Assembly (NCBI RefSeq): GCF_010692325.1
Contig: NZ_JAAHHW010000003.1
Span: 1 to 64,000 of the forward strand
Direction: 5' to 3'
Length of the DNA stretch: 64,000 nucleotides
Origin: Moorena sp. SIO3I8
GTDB lineage: Bacteria > Cyanobacteriota > Cyanobacteriia > Cyanobacteriales > Coleofasciculaceae
The notes beneath the pieces were generated by a model. It was not told the DNA's origin and did no database searches. It worked only from the letters and a program-made list of their open reading frames with translations. Below, piece after piece: positions 36,133 through 45,373 of this stretch (within the stretch, counting starts at the first letter, position 1; each line of letters begins with the position of its first letter). The position numbers and the translations under genes are program-made.

Positions 36133-36866
36133 GTCTTAGGTCTTAGGTCTTAGGTGCAAGAGGGTAATGGTACACAAGGAAAGCTGTTGACACCCGACCT
36201 GCTTTACCCGGCGCTAGGGAACTGGGTCAGAACACCCTTAGCCATTCAACCTAAAAGCCTAAAACCTTCACTTAAACTAATTAGCTAATTAGCGACTCTT
36301 AACCTAATTAGCCATTGAATTGGTCATCGGTAACCAGGTTGTGGGTTTACCATTTCCCATGACCAATTTCCCTTTCCCATGACCAATTACCAATTACCAA
36401 TTACCAATTACCAATTACCAATTACTAATTGGTTTCTGACTCTTGTGCCTGAACTGTCCCTGTGAATTGATAAAAGTTATATTATACCACTTTCATGGCT
36501 AGGAATTGGGAAAGTATCCGTGCCAAAAAGATAAATTTTTGTTAATTAAATTTTCTTATTATTTTCATCAAATATTGGGATTATCTGATGATTACTCGTT
36601 TTGATCAGATATTTTGTAATGAAGATTACTAAAAAGGTTAAGATTTGTATCAGATATGAGACCTTAGTGGCCTATTCACCGGATGGCGGCTGTTGGTAGT
36701 AGTCACCGCAAACCAATGCCAACCGTGAGTCCATGGTCTAGGCTGCTATAGTGCAGTTGAGATTAAAGGATCTGGCCTTCTACAGACAAACAAAAAGAAA
36801 AACTTTAGACATCAGCGGTTTACAGTTTGCCAAAATAGTAACGAAATCTGAAGTAGGCTGTCTTCA
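36133..36866. other. Long repeat-rich leader upstream of ndhF
   Basis: About 730 nt without a gene. It contains the rest of the CTTAGGT array (to 36155), CCAATTA heptamers (about 36383-36425), scattered AGCTAATTAGC-type palindromes (36285-36315) and an AT-rich part (36530-36650). The ndhF promoter is expected in 36660-36860, but I see no box I can defend. Confidence 0.55.
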
Positions 36867-38933
36867 ATGGAACCGCTTTATCAATATGCCTGGCTAATCC
36901 CAGTGTTTCCCTTGGCAGGGGCAATGCTGGTTGGTCTGGGGCTAATTTCCTTCAATAGAGCAACAAACCGTCTGCGGCAGCTGTTAGCTGTATTTATTGT
37001 CTCCTGGTTGGGGGCGTCCATGGTGTTCTCCTTTGCTATACTCTGGAGTCAATTTCATGGTCATGAACCCTATCAACGCACCCTGGAGTGGGCTGCTGCT
37101 GGCAATTTTCACCTAATGATGGGCTATACCATCGATCACTTAACCGCACTGATGCTGGTAGTGGTGACCACCGTAGCTTTTCTGGTCATGATTTATACCG
37201 ATGGCTACATGGCTCATGACCCCGGTTATGTGCGCTTCTATGCTTATTTAAGCTTGTTTAGTTCCTCTATGCTCGGTTTGGTGGTTTCTGCCAACCTGTT
37301 GCAAGTTTATATTTTCTGGGAACTGGTGGGAATGTGTTCCTACCTGCTCATTGGATTCTGGTATGACCGTAAGGCAGCAGCAGATGCTTGTCAAAAAGCT
37401 TTCGTGACTAACCGTGTCGGAGACTTTGGTCTGCTGTTAGGCATGTTGGGACTCTACTGGGCAACTGGCACCTTCGACTTTGATGCCATGGGAGCCAATC
37501 TGGAAGCCTTTGTCGAATCCGGTTACCTGGGTGCAGGCATGGCAGCTGTGTTCGCTGTCTTAGTGTTTCTCGGTCCGGTGGCTAAATCCGCACAATTTCC
37601 CCTCCACGTTTGGCTTCCCGATGCCATGGAAGGCCCAACCCCAATCTCTGCCCTAATTCACGCCGCAACTATGGTAGCCGCTGGGGTGTTTTTGATTGCG
37701 AGGATGTACCCCGTGTTTGAAGGGATTCCAGTCGCCATGACTGTGATTGCCTGGACGGGAGCATTTACCGCTTTCTTAGGGGCAACCATTGCTATTACTC
37801 AAAATGATATTAAGAAAGGGTTAGCCTATTCAACTATGTCTCAATTGGGTTATATGGTAATGGCAATGGGCATTGGAGCCTATGGTGCTGGCTTATTTCA
37901 CCTGATGACCCACGCTTATTTCAAAGCCATGCTGTTCCTCTGCTCTGGGTCAGTAATTCACGGTATGGAAGCTGTGGTTGGCCATGACCCGATTTTGGCT
38001 CAGGATATGCGGTTAATGGGAGGCTTGCGTAAGTTTATGCCCATTACCTCCCTGACATTCCTAATTGGAACCTTGGCAATTTGTGGAATTCCACCCTTCG
38101 CAGGGTTCTGGTCAAAAGATGAAATCTTAGGCAGTACTTTTGAGGTAAGTCCAATACTTTGGGGAATTGGCTGGCTGACCGCTGGAATGACTGCTTTCTA
38201 TATGTTCCGGATGTATTTCTCCACCTTTGAAGGGGAATTTCGGGGCAATGAGATGGAAATTCGTCATCAACTCAAAGAAGCTGCTGGTGTAGCTGTACCT
38301 GCTTTTGGTCCTGGTGCTATGGATGTACGGGAACTTGAGGCTCAGGCTGACGATGATCACCACGACCACCACCACAGTGAGTTTCCCCATGAGTCACCCT
38401 TAACGATGACACTACCGTTGTTAGTGTTAGCCGTGCCATCGGTACTGATTGGTTTGGTGGGAACTCCCTTTAACAACTACTTTGAGGAATTTATCCACCC
38501 AGCCAGTGAAACCATAGCCGAAGTCGTGGCAGAAGCAGAAGCCTTTGACTGGTCAGAATTTCTGATTATGGGCGGCAGTTCCGTGGGAATCGGTCTGATT
38601 GGGATTTCCGTTGCGGTACTGATGTACTTACAGGGCAAGATTGACCCCAATGCGATCGCTAAAAAAATCCAGCCCCTATATCAGCTGTCTCTCAATAAGT
38701 GGTACTTCGATGAAATTTATGACCGGCTGTTTGTTCAGGGAAGCCGTCGATTAGCACGGCAAGTTATGGAAGTAGACTACCGTATCGTTGATGGTGTAGT
38801 CAACCTGACTGGCTTTTTCACCCTGCTCAGTGGTGAAGCACTGAAATACGTAGAAAACGGTCGTGCCCAATTCTATGCTCTAATTGTCTTCCTCGCAGTA
38901 CTGGGTTTAGTAATTGTCTCAGGTGTGACCTGA
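36867..38933 (+). CDS. ndhF: NAD(P)H-quinone oxidoreductase subunit 5 (NdhF)
   Basis: 688 residues, the usual NdhF1 length. About 15-16 membrane helices are visible. MMGYTIDHLTALMLVVVTTV, YIFWELVGMCSYLLIGFWYD, KAFVTNRVGDFGLLLGMLGL and LPDAMEGPTPISALIHAATM (proton-channel helices with the conserved Glu and Lys) identify it. A His/Asp-rich loop DDDHHDHHHSEF lies near residue 500, between helices. NdhF is a proton-pumping antiporter-like subunit of NDH-1 in the thylakoid membrane, used for respiration and cyclic electron flow. ndhD follows after about 100 nt, consistent with one operon for the NDH-1L form. Confidence 0.96.
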   Translation: MEPLYQYAWLIPVFPLAGAMLVGLGLISFNRATNRLRQLLAVFIVSWLGASMVFSFAILWSQFHGHEPYQRTLEWAAAGNFHLMMGYTIDHLTALMLVVVTTVAFLVMIYTDGYMAHDPGYVRFYAYLSLFSSSMLGLVVSANLLQVYIFWELVGMCSYLLIGFWYDRKAAADACQKAFVTNRVGDFGLLLGMLGLYWATGTFDFDAMGANLEAFVESGYLGAGMAAVFAVLVFLGPVAKSAQFPLHVWLPDAMEGPTPISALIHAATMVAAGVFLIARMYPVFEGIPVAMTVIAWTGAFTAFLGATIAITQNDIKKGLAYSTMSQLGYMVMAMGIGAYGAGLFHLMTHAYFKAMLFLCSGSVIHGMEAVVGHDPILAQDMRLMGGLRKFMPITSLTFLIGTLAICGIPPFAGFWSKDEILGSTFEVSPILWGIGWLTAGMTAFYMFRMYFSTFEGEFRGNEMEIRHQLKEAAGVAVPAFGPGAMDVRELEAQADDDHHDHHHSEFPHESPLTMTLPLLVLAVPSVLIGLVGTPFNNYFEEFIHPASETIAEVVAEAEAFDWSEFLIMGGSSVGIGLIGISVAVLMYLQGKIDPNAIAKKIQPLYQLSLNKWYFDEIYDRLFVQGSRRLARQVMEVDYRIVDGVVNLTGFFTLLSGEALKYVENGRAQFYALIVFLAVLGLVIVSGVT

Positions 38934-39037
38934 CCTGCTTTGTTAATTGTTAGTTGTTTATACACAATTAACAATTAACAATTAACAATTAACAATTTGC
39001 AATTTTATTTTGACCAATGGTGACTGACTAGTTGACT

Positions 39038-40621
39038 ATGACAGATTTCCCCTGGCTAACAATAATTATTCTGTTTCCGATTGCGGCATCGCTTCTGCTC
39101 CCGTTTCTGCCAGAAAAAAATGGGACTTGGGAGCGTTGGTACTCTTTAATTATCGGGCTAATTGATTTTGCCCTAATTGTCTATGCTTTTGTGACCCAGT
39201 ACGACCTGAGCAACCCAGAACTGCAACTGGTCGAAAAATACAGCTGGGTGCCTCAAATGGACTTGAATTGGTCAGTAGGTGTAGATGGCTTATCCATGCC
39301 TCTTGTTTTACTGACTGGCTTTATTACTACCCTAGCGATGCTGGCAGCTTGGCCGGTAACCTTCAAGCCTAAGCTATTTTACTTCCTGATGTTGGCAATG
39401 TACGGTGGTCAGATTGCTGTATTTGCTGTTCAAGATATGCTGTTGTTCTTCTTGGTATGGGAACTGGAGTTAATTCCGGTTTACATGCTACTGTCAATCT
39501 GGGGGGGCAAAAAGCGTCTCTATGCAGCTACCAAGTTTATCCTCTACACCGCAGGGGGTTCCCTGTTTATCTTGCTAGCTGCCTTAGGCATGGCATTCTA
39601 TGGAGATACCGTAACCTTTGATATGCGATCGCTCGCCCTCAAAGATTACGCCCTAAATTTCCAGCTACTGCTTTACGGAGGCTTCCTGATTGCTTACGGG
39701 GTCAAGCTACCCATCTTCCCTCTACATACCTGGTTACCAGATGCCCATGGGGAAGCCACAGCACCGGTACACATGCTCCTGGCTGGCATTCTGCTGAAAA
39801 TGGGGGGATATGCCCTAATCCGCATGAATGCTGGCATGCTACCCGATGCCCATGCCGTGTTTGCTCCCGTATTGATAATTTTAGGGATTGTCAATATTGT
39901 CTACGCTGCCCTTACCTCCTTTGCCCAGCGTAATCTCAAGCGTAAGATTGCTTACTCATCCATTTCCCATATGGGATTTGTCTTAATTGGTATTGCTTCC
40001 TTTACCGACTTAGGCATGAGTGGGGCAGTGATGCAAATGATTTCCCACGGTTTAATTGGTGCCAGCCTATTCTTCTTAGTAGGAGCTACCTATGACCGTA
40101 CCCATACCTTGATGCTCGATGAGATGGGGGGTGTTGGTAAGAGAATGGGCAAAATGTTCGCCATGTGGACAACCTGTTCCATGGCATCCTTAGCATTACC
40201 CGGAATGAGTGGGTTTGTGGCAGAAGTGATGGTGTTTGTTGGCTTTGCGACCAGTGATGCTTACGGTTCCTTTTTCAAGGTATTAGTGATCGTCCTGGCA
40301 GCTGTCGGGGTTATCTTAACACCAATTTACCTGCTCTCCATGCTGCGGGAGATTTTATATGGTCCGGAAAACAAGGAATTAGTCGCCCACGAAGCCTTGA
40401 TTGATGCTGAACCTCGGGAAGTGTTTATTATTGCCTGTCTGTTAGTACCAATTATCGGCATTGGTTTGTATCCGAAAATTGTGACTCAGATCTATGACGC
40501 TACCACAGTCCAGCTAACCGCACGACTCCGCAACTCTGTACCAACCTTGGTCAACGAAGCACCAGTAGCACTAGAAAATGCTCCAATAGTTTCTGTCGCT
40601 CCATCCATTGCTCCTCGTTAG
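39038..40621 (+). CDS. ndhD: NAD(P)H-quinone oxidoreductase subunit 4 (NdhD)
   Basis: 527 residues. [40 protein letters not shown] (conserved Glu), [20 protein letters not shown] (channel His and Asp) and [20 protein letters not shown] (Lys helix region) are NdhD/NuoM signatures. About 14 membrane helices are present. The ATG at 39038 (MTDFPWLT) is preferred over the TTG at 39032. It pairs with NdhF; the NdhD1/NdhF1 pair belongs to the respiratory/cyclic NDH-1L complex. ACAATTA heptamers fill the 100-nt gap after ndhF. Confidence 0.96.
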   Translation: MTDFPWLTIIILFPIAASLLLPFLPEKNGTWERWYSLIIGLIDFALIVYAFVTQYDLSNPELQLVEKYSWVPQMDLNWSVGVDGLSMPLVLLTGFITTLAMLAAWPVTFKPKLFYFLMLAMYGGQIAVFAVQDMLLFFLVWELELIPVYMLLSIWGGKKRLYAATKFILYTAGGSLFILLAALGMAFYGDTVTFDMRSLALKDYALNFQLLLYGGFLIAYGVKLPIFPLHTWLPDAHGEATAPVHMLLAGILLKMGGYALIRMNAGMLPDAHAVFAPVLIILGIVNIVYAALTSFAQRNLKRKIAYSSISHMGFVLIGIASFTDLGMSGAVMQMISHGLIGASLFFLVGATYDRTHTLMLDEMGGVGKRMGKMFAMWTTCSMASLALPGMSGFVAEVMVFVGFATSDAYGSFFKVLVIVLAAVGVILTPIYLLSMLREILYGPENKELVAHEALIDAEPREVFIIACLLVPIIGIGLYPKIVTQIYDATTVQLTARLRNSVPTLVNEAPVALENAPIVSVAPSIAPR

Positions 40622-40649
40622 GGATTGATATTTTACAGTTGACTAGCTT

Positions 40650-40715
40650 GTAGAGTGGGCAAAAACAGTTCTATTGTTTTGAGTCTTCTACACTAGATTA
40701 GTTTGCCCACCCTAC
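40650..40715. repeat. 66-nt MITE-like inverted repeat
   Basis: GTAGAGTGGGCAAA (40650-40663) and TTTGCCCACCCTAC (40702-40715) are inverted repeats matching at 13 of 14 positions. They share GTAGnGTGGGCA with the element at 7204-7273. It lies just past ndhD and could also fold as its 3' structure. Confidence 0.65.
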
Positions 40716-40803
40716 TAGTGATTAACAAATTAGCAGCTTTTAATGTAGGGGTAGTATGAACCAACCCCTACATTTTTTTGTTGCCAAAGCCCCCAGCTCC
40801 CTT

Positions 40804-40882
40804 ATATCATGTCAGGATAATTACCCTTAATAAAAATCTCCCCCATCTCCCCATCTCCCCATCTCCCAACCGGATTTGATAT
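40804..40882. repeat. MITE-like repeat with octamer core
   Basis: Ends ATATCATGTCAGG and CCGGATTTGATAT are imperfect inverted repeats. Inside are GATAATTACCCTTAATAAAA and three CCCCATCT octamers. The left half is present in reverse orientation at 60668-60701. Confidence 0.65.
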
Positions 40883-40961
40883 TAGAGAAGCTCTTGCCAG
40901 CGATCGCTTAACCAAAACTGATCTTAAAATATAAGAAACTTGTGCGGGAAGTAGCTAAATC

Positions 40962-41573
40962 ATGACATTAGCCACCACAGCTGTTGAAACTAATCCCATT
41001 GTGCTGAGGATGCCTCCAGCATTGGATATGGATGATGACCAATTTTTTGAGTTTTGTCAGGTTAATCGAGATTTACGTATTGAACGCACATTAGACGGAG
41101 AAATAATTGTTATGCCCCCAACAGGAGGTGAAACATCTGACAGAAATTCCGACATTAATTTTCAGCTACGGTTATGGAACCGCCAAACAAAGCTAGGGAA
41201 AGTTTTTGAGTCTTCTTGTGGCTTTAAGCTGCCCAATGGGGCAGATCGTTCTCCTGATGCATCTTGGCTCAAGCTGGAGCGGTGGGAATCCCTGAGTAAA
41301 GAACAAAGGAAAAAATTTATTCCTCTGTGCCCAGATTTTGTGATTGAGTTGCGTTCCCCCAGTGATAGGGTAAAAGACCTCAAGGACAAGATGGAGGAGT
41401 ACATGGACAATGGTGCGAGGTTGGGGTGGTTGATTGAGCCAAATAGTCGTCGGGTGTATATTTACCGTCCTGGTGCTGATGTGGAGCAATTGGAAAATCC
41501 CGCTACGGTGAAGGGGGATGATTCAGTGCTGCCTGGTTTTGTCATGGTTATGGAAGAAATTTGGGAAGGTTGA
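40962..41573 (+). CDS. Uma2 family (DUF820) nuclease-fold protein
   Basis: 203 residues, close to the Uma2 protein at 23827: EIIVMPPTGGETSDRNSDIN, LGKVFESSCGFKLPNGADRS then PDASWLKLERWESL, PDFVIELRSPSDRV (catalytic Glu), LKDKMEEYMDNGARLGWLIE and VYIYRPG. All nuclease-fold residues are present. The function is unknown. It starts 340 nt after ndhD and is unrelated to it; two further Uma2 genes are convergent to it. Confidence 0.9.
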   Translation: MTLATTAVETNPIVLRMPPALDMDDDQFFEFCQVNRDLRIERTLDGEIIVMPPTGGETSDRNSDINFQLRLWNRQTKLGKVFESSCGFKLPNGADRSPDASWLKLERWESLSKEQRKKFIPLCPDFVIELRSPSDRVKDLKDKMEEYMDNGARLGWLIEPNSRRVYIYRPGADVEQLENPATVKGDDSVLPGFVMVMEEIWEG

Positions 41574-41629
41574 GGGGTAGTACTTTCAGCCTACTCCCTT
41601 CGCTCCTCCTTATCCAAAACTGACCTTAG

Positions 41630-42379
41630 TTATTTTTGCAGTCTGTGATTAACCTCGTCTACTGATATACTCAAAGCGTCAGCTATCTGTTCCACACTCA
41701 CCCCTAATCCTAATAAATGGGAAATAGCTTTCTGTAGTGCTTGTTCAGTTTTCTGTAGTGCTTGTTCAGCTTCCTCATAAGCCATGTCCAGTTCTTGAAA
41801 ATTTAATAGCTTTTTACCTAACTTTGGATCGAAAAACTCTAATTTTCCCTGATTCACTTGAAGTTCTAAACCTAAGACTTCACTGTAAATCGAGAAATCT
41901 TCATCTCCTAAAGGTTTGCTAGCTATAGGCTCATAGTTTCCCTCCACCAGACGTAATCCTTTCAGGGGTGGTTGGAGATAATCTTCCACAGGGTCATACT
42001 GCATGTATTCTAATACTCCCATATCTTGGTATGTTTGGCGATTAAACCTTTGATCAGTTCCCTTAGTACTTATTGAAGTTACTTCTAAGATCCAACTCGG
42101 AAACTTTCCGCCTTCTTCCCAAACTTTGTAGTGTTTTCGTAGTTTATTTTCTACTCCGAAAATTACAAATACATCAGGCTCAATTACCGCATCATATATG
42201 CCTTCTAGGTAGTAAATCGATAAGTTACCGGAAACATAAACATCGTCTCGATTTTTGAAATAGTTTTTCAAGGCTTCTACGCCATAAATGATATAATCTC
42301 GGTTAGGGTCACTTTCTGCCATTGGTGTACCATTAGTATTGCGGTAGAAAAATTTAGGTTTTAATTGCTCATTAGTCAT
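41630..42379 (-). CDS. Uma2 family protein with C-terminal helical tail
   Basis: 249 residues. Uma2 blocks: DVYVSGNLSIYYLEG, VIEPDVFVIFGVENK (catalytic Asp), WEEGGKFPSWILEVTSISTK (Glu), YQDMGVLEYMQYDP. The C-terminal 50 residues form a helix with a tandem EQALQKTEQALQKAI repeat and a LGVSVEQIADALSISVDEV segment, typical of this subgroup. The next gene on the same strand is a paralogue with the same layout. The DNA for EQALQK is directly repeated. No function is established for the family. Confidence 0.88.
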   Translation of the reverse strand: MTNEQLKPKFFYRNTNGTPMAESDPNRDYIIYGVEALKNYFKNRDDVYVSGNLSIYYLEGIYDAVIEPDVFVIFGVENKLRKHYKVWEEGGKFPSWILEVTSISTKGTDQRFNRQTYQDMGVLEYMQYDPVEDYLQPPLKGLRLVEGNYEPIASKPLGDEDFSIYSEVLGLELQVNQGKLEFFDPKLGKKLLNFQELDMAYEEAEQALQKTEQALQKAISHLLGLGVSVEQIADALSISVDEVNHRLQK

Positions 42380-42462
42380 TGGTCATTCAGCAAGGGAGTA
42401 GGGAGCAGGGAATAGGGAATAGGGAATAGGGAACAGGGAATAGGTAAGGGGGAATAACCAAT

Positions 42463-43332
42463 TTAAATGTGACGGTTAACCTCTGCCACTGATAAATTTA
42501 GTGCTTCAGCTATCTGTTCAACAGTCAAGCCTAAGCTTAATAACTGGGAAATAGCATTCTGTAGCCCTTCTTCCGCTCGTTGTCGGGCTTGAGCTTCGGC
42601 AGCTCGCTCTAACTCCGCTTGTTGTCGGGCTTGAACTTCAGCAGCTCGCTCTAACTCCGCTTGTTGTCGGGCTTGAGTTTCTGCGGTTTGCTCTAACTTT
42701 GCTCGTTGATAAGCTATCTCCAGTTCTTGAAAATTTAATAGCTTTTTCCCCAGCTTCGGATCAAAAAATTCTAGTTTTACCTGATGCACTTGCAGCTCTA
42801 GACCTAACACTTCACTATCAATAGAAAAATCTCCATCCCCTAAGGGCTTGCTGGGGATAGGTTGATACTTTCCCTTCACCAAACGTAATCCCTTAAGTGG
42901 CGGGTTAAGATAATCCCCGGTAGGATCATACTGAAAGTATTCTAATACTCCCATTGTTTGGTATAGTTGGCGTTTTGTGGTTTGATCACTATTCCGGCTG
43001 CTTTTTGAGGTTATTTCTAATACCCAACTGGGCAATTTTCCTCCTTCTTCCCAAGCCTTGTAGCTTCTTCGCTGTTTGTTTTCCACGCCAAAAACCACAA
43101 ATACATCAGGAGAGACTACCTGATCGGGTTCTCCTTTCTGGTAGTAAATAAATAAGTTACCCGAAACATAAACATCTTCCCGATTTTTGAAATAACTTTT
43201 TAATGCTTCTACTCCATAAATTAGATAATCCCGAGTAGGATCACTTTCTGTCATAGGTTTACCATCACTATCGGGGTAGAAAATTTCGGTTTTGAGTTCG
43301 TCAGTTATTTTAGTAATAGGTACTTTAGTCAT
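42463..43332 (-). CDS. Uma2 family protein with coiled-coil repeat tail
   Basis: 289 residues, paralogue of the gene at 41630 (shared DVYVSGNL, EGGKLPSWVLEITSKSSRNS and KPLGDGDFSIDSEVLGLELQ). The tail has three repeats of about 14 residues (RQQAELERAAEAQA), encoded by near-identical 42-nt DNA repeats, then LGLTVEQIAEALNLSVAEVN. Repeat number is likely to vary between strains. It is separated from its paralogue by 83 nt of GGGAATA heptamers, so the pair may be expressed together. Confidence 0.88.
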   Translation of the reverse strand: MTKVPITKITDELKTEIFYPDSDGKPMTESDPTRDYLIYGVEALKSYFKNREDVYVSGNLFIYYQKGEPDQVVSPDVFVVFGVENKQRRSYKAWEEGGKLPSWVLEITSKSSRNSDQTTKRQLYQTMGVLEYFQYDPTGDYLNPPLKGLRLVKGKYQPIPSKPLGDGDFSIDSEVLGLELQVHQVKLEFFDPKLGKKLLNFQELEIAYQRAKLEQTAETQARQQAELERAAEVQARQQAELERAAEAQARQRAEEGLQNAISQLLSLGLTVEQIAEALNLSVAEVNRHI

Positions 43333-43710
43333 AGGAAAGACACCTTCTGATTAAAATTGAAACTAGAAACTTGAAACTTATAGCTGATAGCTTACATTAG
43401 TGAACCTTTTCTCTATGGGGAAGAAGGGTAATGGTGAAAACACTTTCCCCATTACCCAAAGGTGTAATTGCAATCACACCGCATTACAGAATCTCTAATT
43501 ACCTTAATTTGACCATCAGTAGAAAAAACAGATCACCTGTCACTGGACATTTTAGCCACTCTATGATACCGCTGCTAGCATTGACCATCAAAAAGTGTGT
43601 TAAGTGTCGGAAGTGTCGGAAGTGTCGGAAGTATGCCAGGATTCCTACTCCCTACTCCCTGCTCCCTACTCCCTACCCAATTTAGAACTGCTATAGAATA
43701 GATACACGCT
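43333..43710. other. Spacer with 9-mer and heptamer repeats
   Basis: Between divergent genes. It contains about three copies of the 9-mer AAGTGTCGG (43602-43632), a variant of the array at 8497, followed by CTACTCC heptamers (about 43645-43677). The open frame through it (KCRKCRKCRK) is repeat translation, not a gene. Confidence 0.6.
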
Positions 43711-44853
43711 ATGTTGAATCGTCGAAGGTTACTAAAGTTAAGTGTTCTTTCAGCTGCTAGTGCCTTGGGTATGTCAGCAGTTTGCTCAAGGGTGAGAACT
43801 GAGGTTAGTAGTAGTGAAATGCCGGACTATAACAGCACTGGAGTGAAGTTATTACAGCAGACAACACCCCTTGAGGATGGCTTTTTCTTTCCAGCGGAAT
43901 GGCAGCCCCATGAATTCACGATCATGGTGTTTCCTCCAGCTCAGAATTGGAAAGGGTATGGTCTGAAGAAGGCAAGGCGGGAATGGGCAGCAGTGGCGAA
44001 TGCTGTCAATGAGTTTGAACCCGTTTCGATGGTTGTTCATCCTCAAGACAAAGGTGTGGCTAAGGGCTTGTTGAGTTCAGATATCGAACTGATTGAGTTT
44101 CCCGTAAACGATGGCTGGGCAAGGGATTCCGGTCCGATGTTTTTGGTGAACGGCAAGGGTTCACGTCGGGTAGCTGGGTTTACCTTCAACGGTTGGGGTG
44201 GTAAGTTTCCCCCCTATCACGACGATGCTTTACTAAAAGCGCGATTGTCTAACTATTTTGAGACTACCATGTACTCATCCTCTTTAGTGTTGGAGGGCGG
44301 TGGTGTCACATTAGATGGTGAAGGTACTATTATCACCACTGAAGAATGTTTACTTAACCCCAATCGCAACCCCACCATGAGTAAGTCTCAAGTTGAGAGA
44401 CTTTTGAAGGACTATCTCGGGGCTGAAACGGTGGTTTGGCTAGGTCGTGGTATCGTGCCTGATCCCGTCACAGATGGACATGTGGATGGGATTTGCGCAT
44501 TTGCAGCACCTGGATTGGTCTTACTCCATAGCACTGATGATGCTAATGATCCAAACTACAAGATTTGTCGGGATGCTAAGCATCGATTACAACAAAGTAC
44601 TGATGCTCGTGGACGTAAGTTTGAGATTGTTGAGATTCCTCTTGGCTTAGATGTTGCTCATATGAATTTTTATATTGCTAATAATGCTGTGATCGTTCCA
44701 GTTGCTGGTGACTCCAGCCAAGATGATGCTCCCCTTGCTATTCTGCGTGAGGTTTTCCCTGGGCGGAAGGTTGTTGGTGTAAATAGTCTGATTCTGGCTG
44801 AAGGTGGAGGAGGGGTTCATTGTATTACCCAACAGGTACCTGTGGCTAAGTAA
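43711..44853 (+). CDS. Agmatine deiminase family protein with Tat-type signal
   Basis: 380 residues. The N-terminus MLNRRRLLKLSVLSAASALG has the twin-Arg and hydrophobic stretch of a Tat signal, so export is likely. The agmatine/peptidylarginine deiminase fold follows: FFFPAEWQPHEFTIMVFPP, NDGWARDSGPMFLV (active-site Asp), VLEGGGVTLDGEGTIITTEE, VTDGHVDGICAF (His and Asp) and the nucleophile Cys in EGGGGVHCITQQ. It hydrolyses a guanidino group, of agmatine to N-carbamoylputrescine in the best-known members. A periplasmic location is unusual for polyamine synthesis and suggests scavenging or peptide substrates; that is inference. Confidence 0.88.
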   Translation: MLNRRRLLKLSVLSAASALGMSAVCSRVRTEVSSSEMPDYNSTGVKLLQQTTPLEDGFFFPAEWQPHEFTIMVFPPAQNWKGYGLKKARREWAAVANAVNEFEPVSMVVHPQDKGVAKGLLSSDIELIEFPVNDGWARDSGPMFLVNGKGSRRVAGFTFNGWGGKFPPYHDDALLKARLSNYFETTMYSSSLVLEGGGVTLDGEGTIITTEECLLNPNRNPTMSKSQVERLLKDYLGAETVVWLGRGIVPDPVTDGHVDGICAFAAPGLVLLHSTDDANDPNYKICRDAKHRLQQSTDARGRKFEIVEIPLGLDVAHMNFYIANNAVIVPVAGDSSQDDAPLAILREVFPGRKVVGVNSLILAEGGGGVHCITQQVPVAK

Positions 44854-44901
44854 GCATAGAGCCGTCAGCAGTCAGCAGTCAGTAAATTTTGGGGCAGGAA
44901 A

Positions 44902-44938
44902 CAGGCAAGATGCCTGTTCCACCAACATGCCTGTTTTA
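44902..44938 (+). repeat. Dispersed GGCAAGATGCC repeat
   Basis: AGGCAAGATGCCTGTTCCAC followed by CAACATGCCTGTTTTA. Same family as 28402-28438 and 16916-16952, with compensating changes that keep the AGGCA..TGCCT hairpin. Confidence 0.6.
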
Positions 44939-45062
44939 CACAAATAACTATTTAAGCAATATTTAACAAATAGTCTCTGATTTTATGACAGTTTTATATT
45001 ATTAATTCCTAGATAATTTTCTTGATAATCTGCTCAAACTACAGGTTATTAACTTCAGCCTT

Positions 45063-45312
45063 TCAAAAGATACCATCAAATTCACCAGCCTCAAATCTTT
45101 TTCTCAATTCCTGGCGCTGAATTTTGCCGATCGCTGTTTTCGGAATCGTCTCTTTGGGAACGGGAATCAGGTAATCTGGATTTAACCCAATCGTGTTCAC
45201 AACGGTTTTCCGAATTTTCGCCATGCACTGCGTTTAAGGAATTATCGTCAGTATCAGTAGCACTGAAAAAGATTGCCAATCTATCAGTATTGTCCCCAAT
45301 TATCCGAACATA
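45063..45312 (-). pseudogene. Fatty-acyl-AMP ligase C-terminal remnant
   Basis: Read on the minus strand, VRIIGDNTDRLAIFFSATDT appears first, then in another frame KIRKTVVNTIGLNPDYLIPV, PKETIPKTAIGKIQRQELRK and RFEAGEFDGIF with a stop. This is the C-terminal lid domain of FAAL-type acyl-activating enzymes, including the catalytic Lys in TAIGKIQR. Such enzymes load fatty acids onto PKS/NRPS carrier proteins. A frameshift lies near 45223 and the large N-terminal domain is absent. It is a remnant of a natural-product gene. Confidence 0.75.
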
Positions 45313-45373
45313 ATCTCACCCACCAGCGGGTCAAACAGCTTAAATGACATACACCCACCAACTCAGACAGAGG

